A stretch of DNA of 64,000 nucleotides. Origin: Halalkalicoccus sp. CGA53 (GTDB lineage Archaea; Halobacteriota; Halobacteria; Halobacteriales; Halalkalicoccaceae). How positions within the stretch are numbered: the stretch's first letter is position 1; every line of letters starts with the position of its first letter. A model generated the notes under the pieces. That model searched no databases, was not told the DNA's origin, and saw nothing but the letters and a program-made list of their open reading frames with translations. The stretch lies in the NCBI RefSeq assembly GCF_036429475.1, contig NZ_CP144125.1, positions 2,869,521-2,933,520 on the forward strand, read 5' to 3'. Of the stretch, positions 18,070-25,710 are shown one piece after another. The translations under genes were made by a program, and so were the position numbers.

Positions 18070-18520
18070 GCGGCGCGAGCCCGATCCGGCGGAGATCCTG
18101 CTCGTCGAGGACAACCCGGGCGACGTCAGGCTCACACGGGAGGCGTTCAAGGAGGGACGGATCGCGAACACGCTCCACGTCGTCACCGACGGCGTCGAAG
18201 CGCTCGACTTCCTCTTCCAGCGAAACGAGTACACAGACGCACCTCGACCGGACTTCGTGCTGTTGGACCTCAACCTCCCACGGAAGAACGGCGACGAGGT
18301 GCTCGAAGCGCTCCGCGAGGATCCGGAGTGCAAGACCATCCCCGTCATCGTGCTCACGAGTTCGAGCGCCCAGCGGGACGTCATCAGGTCGTACGAACTC
18401 GCCGCGAACGCCTACCTCACGAAACCGGTGGACCCGATCGAGTTCATCGAGGTCGTCAGATCGACCGAGCAGTACTGGCTGTCGATCGTCCGGTTACCGA
18501 CCGACAGGGACCTCAAGTGA
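18062..18520 (+). CDS. Single-domain response regulator
   Basis: A 152-residue receiver-only protein of the type often paired with haloarchaeal HisKA kinases (Rcp1-like). It has the acidic pocket LLVEDNPGDVRLTREAF, the phospho-acceptor Asp in FVLLDLNLPRKNGDEVLEAL, the conserved Thr/Ser region VIVLTSSSAQRDVIRSYEL and the Lys in ANAYLTKPVDPIEFIEVV. No output domain follows, so it must act through protein contacts or as a phosphate relay. It overlaps the kinase gene by 8 bases. Confidence 0.94.
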   Translation: MRERREPDPAEILLVEDNPGDVRLTREAFKEGRIANTLHVVTDGVEALDFLFQRNEYTDAPRPDFVLLDLNLPRKNGDEVLEALREDPECKTIPVIVLTSSSAQRDVIRSYELAANAYLTKPVDPIEFIEVVRSTEQYWLSIVRLPTDRDLK

Positions 18521-18784
18521 GAGGTTGTGTGAGAGCGGGGCGACACGAGGTGTCGTCTCGGACGCTCGTCAGCGAATCGGTGTCGACGCGGATTGGTAGG
18601 CTACAACGCTCGTGACGACGTCACGATGGATAGCACACCGACCGGCCAGTGGGACGGAGAGTCGCGCCTCTCCGATCTATCGGTAGTGGTGACTCGTCGG
18701 TAATCGAGTGTCGCCCGGAACACTAACGTCCGACCTCATCCCTGGCGGCGTGCCGAGTCGGCCGGGAAACCCTCGTGCCGGGCG

Positions 18785-18868
18785 GGTCGCGCGTAGCGCG
18801 ACCGAACGCCGAGACGGCGAAGCCGTCGAGGCGTGCGCGGTTCCTTGGAACCGCCTGGTTGCAACCGC
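18785..18868. repeat. Tandem hairpin block
   Basis: Four consecutive fold-back elements. 18785-18803 has 8-base arms around GTA. 18806-18834 has ACGCC/GGCGT, a symmetric GA/GA internal loop, then GACGGC-GAA-GCCGTC. 18837-18854 is GCGGTTCC-TT-GGAACCGC. 18855-18868 contains the 10-base palindrome GGTTGCAACC. The GA/GA internal loop is the kind seen in structured RNA. Strand of any transcript is unknown. Confidence 0.6.
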
Positions 18869-18965
18869 ACGCGTGTCGCACACCTGGGTTCGCCACCCGG
18901 TCATCGCTCCCGAAACGGGAAAGCTCCCGGTGGGGACTTGTGGTGTGCATCACTCCTACTCGGTC

Positions 18966-18983
18966 GAGCGGTTTCAACCGCTC
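18966..18983. repeat. GAGCGGTT-TC-AACCGCTC palindrome
   Basis: Perfect 8-base arms with a 2-base centre. Its core GCGGTT-NN-AACCGC recurs at 18837-18854 (with a longer centre), 18855-18868 (one arm degenerate) and 19006-19019 (one mismatch), giving four copies in under 200 bases. Confidence 0.6.
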
Positions 18984-18999
18984 GGTCGTTTCGGGATTC

Positions 19000-19079
19000 A
19001 TACGGGCGGTTGTAACCGATTACCGGTGATCGCCGACCCGTACTGGCTATCGCCGGTACGAGACTGAGACCGCCCGTAT
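19000..19079. repeat. 80-base nested inverted repeat at the 3-prime end of the beta-propeller gene
   Basis: The outer arms ATACGGGCGGT (19000-19010) and ACCGCCCGTAT (19069-19079) are perfect. They enclose a second, imperfect pair: TACCGGTGATCGCC near 19021 and GGCTATCGCCGGTA near 19045. The right outer arm reaches the first base of the TGA of the minus-strand gene. It may form the 3-prime end of that mRNA (terminator or stabiliser) or be the end of the hairpin-rich element. Confidence 0.6.
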
Positions 19080-20413
19080 CAGCCCTCTATCACGCGGACG
19101 CCGATGCCGTGGAAGTCGCTGTCGGGGTTCCCATCGTCCGGCTGGACGACCTCGCTGATCGCCCTTGACTCCACGTCGATCACGGAGAAACCGGGCGTCT
19201 CGCCGGTCGCGGCGTGCGGGTCGCCCGAGAGCGGGTTCGGCCCGCGGAGCGTGACGAACTTGTATCGCCCGTCCGGCGAGCCCCACATGATGTCCGGCGC
19301 GGGGCCGTAGTCGGGGACCTCCTCGATCACCTCGTCGGTCCCGGGGTCGATCACGAGGCCGTCGTCGGTCTCGCGGTTCAGTATCCAGAACTCGCTCTCG
19401 TCGGCGGTGAACCAGAAGCCGTGGGCGTCGTAGCCCCCGCTGTCGCGAGAGACGTCCTCGTGGGAGTACTCGCCCTCGACGACCTCGTCCGTCTCGGGGT
19501 CGATCGGGCGGTGTTCCTCGGTGTCGATGACGTACCACTCCCCGACGCCGCCGGTCGGCTCGTGGTTCGACGGCGCGCCAGCGGTGAGATAGAGCTTGTT
19601 CTCGCTCGGGTGTGCCATCGTCCCGCAGTTCGCGCGGACCTCGCCCGGCGCGAACGCCTCGACGACCTCGAAGGAGTCGTAGTCGACGATCACGACGCCG
19701 GCGTTGTCGATGCCGGGGCCGAGGGTGTGATAGGAGGTGCCGTTCGAGTAGTCGTGACAGATCGGCCGGAGTTCGCCCTCGTCGTCGAGGTCGAACTCGT
19801 CGATGCGGTCGGCGACCGGGCCGGCCTCGACGACGTGGATCTCGTCGACGATCGAGAACTCCTCGTTCTCGAGGTCGGCGTCGATCCGCTTGATCGACCC
19901 CTCGCCGATGACGTCGACCTGGATGTACTCGTCGTCGGGGGTGAAGCCCGCGAAGTGCGTCCCCGGTCCGGTCGGGCAGGCGCCGACGAGTTCGCGGTCC
20001 TCGGTCCGGAAGACGAGGGTCGCGGCCCCCGCGGTGCAGGCGACCGCCGCGTACTCGTAGTCCGAGGAGAAGTCGACCATGTGCGGGACGTTGCCGCCGG
20101 ATTCGGTTTCGGCCAGCCCGGCGACGTCGATCTCGTCGAGGAGTTCGAACGAGTCCTCGCCGTCGGGTCCGTAGATGTAGCCCGTGTCCGTGCCCTGGTC
20201 GAACGCCCAGACCTCGTACTCAGCGTCCGAGCCCTCGTCGTCGGCCTCCCGCTCGTCGTCTTCGTGGTCACCGTCGTCCTCGTCGTCGGCCTCCTCGCCG
20301 GCGCTCGCGACGGCGTCGGGTCCGGGCTCGCCGCCGACACAGCCCGCGAGGGCGATGCCGCCGACAGCTACCCCACCGTGCAGGAACCGGCGTCGAGTCG
20401 TGTGTCTCGACAT
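19079..20413 (-). CDS. Tat-exported beta-propeller lipoprotein
   Basis: A 444-residue secreted lipoprotein. The start MSRHTTRRRFLHGGVAVG carries a twin-arginine motif and the lipobox LAGC with Cys25, followed by an acidic linker of about 40 residues. The body repeats beta-propeller style blades with YVTN/cytochrome-d1-like phrases (VPHMVDFSSDYEYAAVACTA, THFAGFTPDDEYIQVDVIGE, DYGPAPDIMWGSPDGRYKFV). Such proteins bind ligands or partners at the cell surface; no heme or catalytic motif is visible. The ATG at 20413 lies 28 bases from a TATA-like CTTATACG, which supports this start over MRGNY at 20428. It is divergent from the peroxidase-like gene and probably belongs to the same functional cluster. 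Confidence 0.82.
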   Translation of the reverse strand: MSRHTTRRRFLHGGVAVGGIALAGCVGGEPGPDAVASAGEEADDEDDGDHEDDEREADDEGSDAEYEVWAFDQGTDTGYIYGPDGEDSFELLDEIDVAGLAETESGGNVPHMVDFSSDYEYAAVACTAGAATLVFRTEDRELVGACPTGPGTHFAGFTPDDEYIQVDVIGEGSIKRIDADLENEEFSIVDEIHVVEAGPVADRIDEFDLDDEGELRPICHDYSNGTSYHTLGPGIDNAGVVIVDYDSFEVVEAFAPGEVRANCGTMAHPSENKLYLTAGAPSNHEPTGGVGEWYVIDTEEHRPIDPETDEVVEGEYSHEDVSRDSGGYDAHGFWFTADESEFWILNRETDDGLVIDPGTDEVIEEVPDYGPAPDIMWGSPDGRYKFVTLRGPNPLSGDPHAATGETPGFSVIDVESRAISEVVQPDDGNPDSDFHGIGVRVIEG

Positions 20414-20436
20414 GTAGTTCCCTCGCATCTTCGACA

Positions 20437-20444
20437 CGTATAAG
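20437..20444 (-). promoter_or_regulatory. Candidate TATA box of the beta-propeller gene
   Basis: On the minus strand this reads CTTATACG, 24-31 bases before the ATG at 20413, the spacing of a leaderless transcript. Confidence 0.55.
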
Positions 20445-20457
20445 ACTGCCGTTCCGG

Positions 20458-20487
20458 GGCGTTTCGAGCGCCGGAAACGCCGGTTTC
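20458..20487. promoter_or_regulatory. Candidate operator between divergent metal-cluster promoters
   Basis: GGCGTTTC, 8 bases, GAAACGCC gives perfect 8-base arms at 20458-20481, and GAAAC-GCCG-GTTTC overlaps it at 20474-20487. Further GGAAACG and CCGTTTCG words follow at about 20500 and 20550. The array lies between the two outward TATA boxes, where a shared repressor or activator would bind. The regulator is unknown. Confidence 0.45.
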
Positions 20488-20571
20488 GCACGAGATAGCG
20501 GAAACGACTGTCATGTGTCGCGGGTGTCGGCAATCCTTGCCGTTTCGTGTGTGAAGACCTCCGCGGTGAAC

Positions 20572-20580
20572 AGGTATAAT
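20572..20580 (+). promoter_or_regulatory. Candidate TATA box of the DyP-like operon
   Basis: AGGTATAAT is centred about 30 bases before the ATG at 20606 and is the most TATA-like word in the spacer. Confidence 0.55.
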
Positions 20581-20605
20581 TCCGTTCGACGTGTAGGGTG
20601 AGACG

Positions 20606-21889
20606 ATGACAGAGCGGGCGGGACTGACGCGACGCGGGTACGCGAGGGCGCTCGTCGCAGCCGGTGGAAGCGGCGCGCTCTCTGCGTGTCTCGACGAGTT
20701 CGGCGAGCGCGAGATCCCGGGCGGTGTCGAGCAACGAGCGGATCTCCCGGAACGCCAGCACGCCTGGAACGCGGTCTGCGAGGTCGACGACGACGGCAAC
20801 GTCCGCACGCCGCGTCACCACGTCCTGCTCTCGCTCGCGCTCGACCGCGAGGGCGAGCCGACGGCAGAGGACCGAAGGCTCCTCGAAGAGGCGCTCGAGA
20901 CGCTCGAACGCGCCTACGAGTGGAGCACCGAAGGACTGCTGTTCACCGTCGGCTACGTCCCCGGCTACTTCGAGCGTTTCGGCGAGGGACCCTCGGGTGT
21001 CGACCTCCCCCAGCCGACGGCGCTCACCGACTTCGAGGAGCCGGAGTTCGACGCGGGGGACCTCCTGCTCCACCTCACGAGCGACCACGAGCAGGCGGTC
21101 CTCGAGGCCGAGTCCGCGCTGATCGAGGGGCACGACGAGGCCAACGGCGTCGAGATGGAACGGGGGCTGGAGGAGGCGTTCTCGGTCGACCTCCGACGGT
21201 CGGGGTTCGTCGGCGAGGGCCTGCCGGCAGGGAAACAGGGGGACGACGAGGTGCGTGGGATCCCCACCTCCGAGCCGATCCCGGAGGAGGCGCCCTTCTT
21301 CATGGGGTTTCGCTCCGGCTTCAGGGAGAGCCAGGCGAGCGAGGACCGGGTGACGATCGAGGAGGGGCCGTTCGCGGGCGGGACGACCGAACACCTCTCG
21401 TCGATGACGCTCCAGCTCGACGTCTGGTACGAGCAGGACACCCACGCCCAGCGTGTCGCGAAGCTGTTCAGCGCGGAACACGCCCGCGAAGACACGGTCG
21501 GCGAGTACGGCGAGTCGCTCTCGGACTCGAGCGGTCTCACCGACGAGCGGATCGCGGCGACCGCGGAGGACGCGCGCACCGAGGGAATCGTCGGCCACGC
21601 ACAGAAGGCCGCACGTGCCCGCGAGGACGGCGAGCCGCTGTTGCTCAGACGCGATTTCAACACCGTCGACGACGGTCGACCCGGGCTCCACTTCCTCGCG
21701 CTCCAGCGCGAGATCGAGGAGTTCGTTCGGGTCAGGGACGCGATGACCGGAGCCGACCTGGCAGGAGGAGGCGTCGGCCAGACGCTCAACAACGGCATCC
21801 TCCAGTACCTGTTCGTGAACCGCCGGGGGAACTTCCTCGTCCCGCCCAGATCGAGGAGAGCGCTGCCGACGCCCGAGGGGGAGGGGTGA
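20606..21889 (+). CDS. Tat-exported DyP-type heme peroxidase-like lipoprotein
   Basis: A 427-residue protein with twin arginines (LTRRGYARAL) and a lipobox-like LSAC ending at Cys28. The body fits the dye-decolorising peroxidase (DyP/EfeB) fold: DLLLHLTSDHEQAVLEAESA, a GFRSGFRESQ region where the usual G-x-x-D-G motif lies, MTLQLDVWYEQDTHAQRVAK, the proximal-histidine region GIVGHAQKAARARED, RRDFN and GLHFLALQREIEEFVRVRDA. The distal GxxDG motif is altered, so peroxidase activity may be lost or changed. Bacterial EfeB acts in ferrous or heme iron uptake, which fits the P19-like gene downstream. First gene of a three-gene operon. Confidence 0.75.
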   Translation: MTERAGLTRRGYARALVAAGGSGALSACLDEFGEREIPGGVEQRADLPERQHAWNAVCEVDDDGNVRTPRHHVLLSLALDREGEPTAEDRRLLEEALETLERAYEWSTEGLLFTVGYVPGYFERFGEGPSGVDLPQPTALTDFEEPEFDAGDLLLHLTSDHEQAVLEAESALIEGHDEANGVEMERGLEEAFSVDLRRSGFVGEGLPAGKQGDDEVRGIPTSEPIPEEAPFFMGFRSGFRESQASEDRVTIEEGPFAGGTTEHLSSMTLQLDVWYEQDTHAQRVAKLFSAEHAREDTVGEYGESLSDSSGLTDERIAATAEDARTEGIVGHAQKAARAREDGEPLLLRRDFNTVDDGRPGLHFLALQREIEEFVRVRDAMTGADLAGGGVGQTLNNGILQYLFVNRRGNFLVPPRSRRALPTPEGEG

Positions 21890-21971
21890 ATATTGCCGCA
21901 TTCGAGTTCGGAGATCGGCCGATCGGAAAAAGGTGAACGCAGAGTGTGTACGAAATGAACGGAGCGAGCCG

Positions 21972-23366
21972 ATGAACCGTCGCCAGTTGCTCTCGCGCGC
22001 GGGCACCCTCGGCGCGGTCGCGTTCGCAGGCTGTTCGGATCCGACCGAGGAGGAGACGCCCACCCCCGAGGAGGACGACGTGATCCCCGAGTTCCCCGAG
22101 ATCGAGGAGCCGCCCGATCGGGTCTACCTCCCGACGCACAGGGAGGGGATGGAGGCGTACGAGACGCTCGTAGGGGAGGAGGTGGCGGTGACGCCGATGC
22201 TGACCTACCCACACCCGTTCTGGATCGTCGACGGGACGAACGTCGAACGGGTCGAGCCTACGGAGGACGACGAGGTCCACCTCATGGCGACGGTGTGGGA
22301 CGTTGAGTCGGGGCTCGTCCTCCCGATGGACGCTGGCCTGCACGTCGAGATCGAGCGAGAGGGTGACCTGATCGACGAGCGGGTCCCCTGGCCGATGCTC
22401 TCCCAGGAGATGGGCTTTCACTTCGGCGACAACGTCCCGCTCGATGGCGACGGTCGCTACGAGGTGCGGGTGACGACGAGCCGGATCAACATCGAGAAGA
22501 CGCGCGGCTTCGAGGAGCGATTCGAGGAGGGCGAACGCTTCAGCTTCGAGTTCGAGTTCGACGACGCGTTCAGACAGCGGGTCGTCGACCGGATCGAGTG
22601 GCTCGACGAGGACCGGTGGGGAGAACCGGGCGCGCTCTCGCCGATGACCGATAACGACGGCCACGATCGGGGAGACGACCACGGTTCCGGGAACGACGAT
22701 CAGGGGGATCGGGACGATAACGACCGGAGCGACGTCCCCTACGCGCGAGCCCCCAGGGTCGAGGAGGTCCCCGGGACGCACCTGCTCGACCCGGAGACTG
22801 GGGAGCCGTCGACGAGCGGCGACGGGGTGATCGTGGTCTCGCTCGTCGGGAGGCCCGACGCGGAGGCGTTCTTCGGACTCGACGTCGGCGACGACCTCCC
22901 CACGACGGACGAAGACGAGGGGGAACCGCTCGGAGAGGAGGCGTACCTGATCGTCTCCCCACGCTCGCCGTACAACCGGGTGCCGCTCACCGAGATGGCG
23001 CTCTCGGTCGAACACTCGCGTGAGGGCGACGACCTCGCGGAGGAGAGGCTCTCGCAGACGATCGACTCCGAACTGGGCTTTCACTACGGCCTCGCGCTCT
23101 CGGACGTCGCCGCGGGGGACGACCTCTCGATCGAGATCGACACGCCGCCACAGACCGCGCGGCACCAGGGCTACGAGACGGCGTTCGTCGAGATGTCTCC
23201 AGTCGATCTGGTCGTTCCCGACGAGTGGGGCGACGGTGAGGAGGCCGAGGACGGCGACGACGCGGAACCGGACGCGGACGAGGAGGGAGAGGAGGTTGGC
23301 GAGACGGAGGACGACGCCGACGAGACTGACGACGGAGACGACGAGGACGAGGGGAGCGAGGAGTGA
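21972..23366 (+). CDS. Duplicated P19-like metal-binding lipoprotein
   Basis: A 464-residue protein. MNRRQLLSRAGTLGAVAFAG with Cys21 is a Tat lipoprotein signal, which is why this ATG is chosen over one 13 codons upstream. The body appears to hold two copies of a beta-sandwich domain of the type seen in P19/Tp34 iron transport proteins: the first contains MLSQEMGFHFGDNVPLDGDG near residue 160, the second QTIDSELGFHYGLALSDVAA near residue 360. An Asp/Gly/His-rich linker (near residues 235-260) separates them and a long Asp/Glu tail ends the protein. P19-type proteins bind iron or copper outside the membrane and feed an uptake permease; no permease is present here. Confidence 0.75.
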   Translation: MNRRQLLSRAGTLGAVAFAGCSDPTEEETPTPEEDDVIPEFPEIEEPPDRVYLPTHREGMEAYETLVGEEVAVTPMLTYPHPFWIVDGTNVERVEPTEDDEVHLMATVWDVESGLVLPMDAGLHVEIEREGDLIDERVPWPMLSQEMGFHFGDNVPLDGDGRYEVRVTTSRINIEKTRGFEERFEEGERFSFEFEFDDAFRQRVVDRIEWLDEDRWGEPGALSPMTDNDGHDRGDDHGSGNDDQGDRDDNDRSDVPYARAPRVEEVPGTHLLDPETGEPSTSGDGVIVVSLVGRPDAEAFFGLDVGDDLPTTDEDEGEPLGEEAYLIVSPRSPYNRVPLTEMALSVEHSREGDDLAEERLSQTIDSELGFHYGLALSDVAAGDDLSIEIDTPPQTARHQGYETAFVEMSPVDLVVPDEWGDGEEAEDGDDAEPDADEEGEEVGETEDDADETDDGDDEDEGSEE

Positions 23367-24193
23367 AGAACCGACGGGGGCTGCTGGCGCTCGCGGGCGG
23401 AGCGATCGTCGGCTCGGCGGGCGTCGCGAGCGCGGGTGACAACCTCACCGTCCTCCAGTTCGCCGAGAGCGAGATCGAAGCCGAGAGCGGCGAGGTCCTC
23501 GCGCTCGACGTGCTCGCGCGGAGCCACGGCGGCTACGGCGACTCGGCCGTCGCCTCGATCGAGTTCGAGATCCACACCGACCCGGCGGCGATAGCGATCA
23601 CCGAGGTCAAGGCGGGACCCTGGATGGAGGGCGGGGACGCCGAGGTGGTGACCGAGACGGCGTTCGACGACGGTGTCGTCTCCGTCTCGCAGACGCGGGA
23701 GCCGGTCGGCGACGGTATCGCCGGGGCCGGCAGGGTCGCGACGGTCACCGTCGTGGTGAGCGAGGGCCTCGGCCCGGCCGAGGCCCTCCTCGAGTTCGAC
23801 GGGAGCGAGGTGATGCTCACCGACCGGTACCCGCAGCCGGTCGTCGAGCGCCCGGCGCGGATCGTCGTCGACGGCGGCGGGAAGGAGTTCGCGCACGTCG
23901 ACTCGGAACCGGGCGTGACGACGCCGGACGACGAGGGAGAGGGGACGACGGAGGGGGCCGACGCGAGGACAGGGAGCGACGGTGATGACGGGTCAAAGGA
24001 CGACGCGGAGGGAGTCGACGACGGTGACGCCGGATCGGATGATGGCGCGGAAGGAGCGAACGACGATGACGACGGCGGAGAGGGCGAGGCGGGTACGTCG
24101 GACGATCAGACGGGGTTCGGCACCCTCGCCGCTGGCGGGGCGCTCGGGCTGGTGCTCTGGCGGTTCGTGCTCCGTGAGGACGATCGGAGCTGA
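23363..24193 (+). CDS. Membrane-anchored exported protein with a cohesin-like domain
   Basis: A 276-residue protein, starting with GTG that overlaps the previous stop (GTGA). MKNRRGLLALAGGAIVGSAG is a Tat-like signal without a lipobox. Residues 25-170 look like a cohesin/dockerin-partner style beta sandwich: GEVLALDVLARSHGGYGDSA, VASIEFEIHTDPAAIAITEV, VATVTVVVSEG. An Asp/Gly/Glu-rich stalk of about 60 residues leads to one C-terminal membrane helix (TLAAGGALGLVLWRFVLRED). It is therefore predicted to be held on the outer face of the membrane. Function within the cluster is unknown; it may act as a scaffold for the two lipoproteins. Confidence 0.72.
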   Translation: MKNRRGLLALAGGAIVGSAGVASAGDNLTVLQFAESEIEAESGEVLALDVLARSHGGYGDSAVASIEFEIHTDPAAIAITEVKAGPWMEGGDAEVVTETAFDDGVVSVSQTREPVGDGIAGAGRVATVTVVVSEGLGPAEALLEFDGSEVMLTDRYPQPVVERPARIVVDGGGKEFAHVDSEPGVTTPDDEGEGTTEGADARTGSDGDDGSKDDAEGVDDGDAGSDDGAEGANDDDDGGEGEAGTSDDQTGFGTLAAGGALGLVLWRFVLREDDRS

Positions 24194-24241
24194 ACACCGG
24201 CGGTCAACCCGGGGGTCGTCGCGTCGACGGCTCGAACGGTA

Positions 24242-25606
24242 TCAGTATCGGTAATCGGACTCCGAGAGCTGGACGTACCGGCCCTTTCGGTACCTGAACT
24301 TCGCCTTCCGGTACGACGTGTAGAACTTCGCCGCGCCGAGGCCGGAGCTGAGCGCCCCCCAGTCGATCGGGCCACCGCCGCGTTTCTCCAGCATCGTGCC
24401 GATCGTTCGGAACGTCCGGTCCCAGTCCGCGGGCTCGTAGTCGGCGACGACGTCGGCCATGGAGACGTTCCGGAGGATCTCGTCGCCGATCGCCGCCTTC
24501 CAGGCCTCGTTGTACTCGTCGAGACGGCCGCGTGCGGCGAGGTCACCGGCGATCGCACCCGACCGAACCGCGACGTGGTAGCCGCCCTCGTGGAACGCCG
24601 AGGTGGTTCCCATCGCCCCGCCGGCGACCGCGATCCCCGCGTCCGTGGGCGAGTCGATCGGCCGCGTGGAGCTGATCGGGTAGGACTCGACGCCGCCGCG
24701 CTTTCCACGCTCTTCGACCAGCGGGAAGTCGGTCTCGACGTCGTACTCGTCGCCGAACTCGCGTTCGAGCAGCCGCCGGATGTAGGCGCCGCCCGTCGGG
24801 ATGCGCTCGTCCTCCGGTCGGAGGAGGTCGTACGCCTCCCTGTTCTCCACCGCCTCGATGTCCATCCCGATCGGCATCGTCAGTCCGATTCTAGCGATAC
24901 CGTCGTCGTTCGGGAAGATCCAGGGGTAGGCGGTCTTACCGGGGATCAGCCCCCACCAGAACGTGATGACGTCCTCCTCGAACAGTTCGGGGGGCATCCG
25001 GCGGTGTTCCTGGTAGGCGATGTGGTTCGCCCGTCGCGGGCCGAGCACCTCGGAGGCCTTCTTCCCCTCCGGGAGGAGCCGGTCGAGCACGCCCATCGTC
25101 ACCGTCCGTTGTGGGCCGTCTGCGAGGATCATCCTCCCCGCCTCTATCTCCGACCCGTCGGCGAGGTGGAGGACGTGGCTCTCGGTGTCCGATTCGACCC
25201 GGCGAACCCCCGTTCCGACGCGGTACGCCGCGCTGGACGCCTCCGCGCGCTCTCGCATCCAGTCGTCCATCCGCGCGCGCTGGAAGGTGAACCCGAAGTT
25301 CGGGTACGACGAGTCCATACCGGTGTCCCGCAACGTACAGCGCTCGGTCGGACCGACGAACCGTGCACCCGAGAGCTCCTGGAGGATCACGTCCTCGGGG
25401 AGCTCTCCCGGATCGATTCCCATGATGTCGACCCAGTAGTCGAGCATCCCGGCGGCGTCGGTCGAGTCCGGGCCGAGTCCCTCACGGTCGGCCCGCGGGA
25501 CCCCCTTCTCCACGACGACGGCGTCGGCGCCCGCCTCCGCTGCGGCGTGGGCCGCAGCCATTCCCGCGGGGCCGCCGCCGACGATCGCGACGTCGGCGCG
25601 TTCCAT
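24242..25606 (-). CDS. Geranylgeranyl-reductase-family flavoprotein
   Basis: A 454-residue FAD enzyme of the geranylgeranyl reductase family. The N-terminal Rossmann motif is VAIVGGGPAGMAAAHAAAEA and the second FAD contact is GIAVAGGAMGTTSAFHEGGY near residue 320. RMILADGPQRTVTMG and WWGLIPGKTAYPWIFPNDDG match the family. Archaeal members saturate the isoprenoid chains of lipids or quinones; haloarchaea carry several paralogues and this one has an unusual C-terminal KFYTSYRKAKFRYRKGRYVQ tail, so lipid reduction is not certain. A TATA-like element sits 27 bases upstream of the ATG. Divergent from the amidohydrolase gene. Confidence 0.8.
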   Translation of the reverse strand: MERADVAIVGGGPAGMAAAHAAAEAGADAVVVEKGVPRADREGLGPDSTDAAGMLDYWVDIMGIDPGELPEDVILQELSGARFVGPTERCTLRDTGMDSSYPNFGFTFQRARMDDWMRERAEASSAAYRVGTGVRRVESDTESHVLHLADGSEIEAGRMILADGPQRTVTMGVLDRLLPEGKKASEVLGPRRANHIAYQEHRRMPPELFEEDVITFWWGLIPGKTAYPWIFPNDDGIARIGLTMPIGMDIEAVENREAYDLLRPEDERIPTGGAYIRRLLEREFGDEYDVETDFPLVEERGKRGGVESYPISSTRPIDSPTDAGIAVAGGAMGTTSAFHEGGYHVAVRSGAIAGDLAARGRLDEYNEAWKAAIGDEILRNVSMADVVADYEPADWDRTFRTIGTMLEKRGGGPIDWGALSSGLGAAKFYTSYRKAKFRYRKGRYVQLSESDYRY

Positions 25607-25628
25607 ACGCGAAGGGAACCCCCGGATA

Positions 25629-25637
25629 GCTTAAATT
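25629..25637 (-). promoter_or_regulatory. Candidate TATA box of the flavoprotein gene
   Basis: On the minus strand AATTTAAGC, about 27 bases before the ATG at 25606; leaderless spacing. Confidence 0.55.
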
Positions 25638-25675
25638 CCCCTGAACCCGATCTGTTTCGACGCCCGTTACGAACC

Positions 25676-25683
25676 GAAATACT
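25676..25683 (+). promoter_or_regulatory. Candidate TATA box of the amidohydrolase gene
   Basis: GAAATACT about 31 bases before the ATG at 25711, in an otherwise GC-rich spacer shared with the divergent flavoprotein gene. Confidence 0.4.
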
Positions 25684-25710
25684 CACGCCCGACCCCCGAA
25701 GCGTCTCCGC

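Larger units (their letters stand above)
18521..19078. other. Hairpin-rich gene-free region
   Basis: A 558-base interval between convergent genes. The first 260 bases show nothing recognisable. From 18785 there is a run of perfect or near-perfect inverted repeats: 18785-18803, 18806-18834, 18837-18854, 18855-18868, 18966-18983 and the large nested structure 19000-19079. The only long open frame (119 codons) is basic and lacks family features, so the region is taken as non-coding or as a structured RNA locus. Confidence 0.6.

Noticed and set aside
18708-19067. 119-codon open frame in the hairpin-rich spacer
   Set aside because: The product would be basic, unlike the acidic proteome, has no motifs, and its codons are dictated by the inverted repeats.
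18785-19079. SRP RNA or RNase P RNA
   Set aside because: The hairpins suggest a stable RNA, but the conserved signatures I know for either RNA are absent and the space is limited by the coding gene at 19079.
19079-22063. 994-codon frame extending the beta-propeller gene upstream
   Set aside because: The Tat signal at 20413 and the TATA-like box 28 bases before it fix the start; the extension is antisense to the DyP-like gene.
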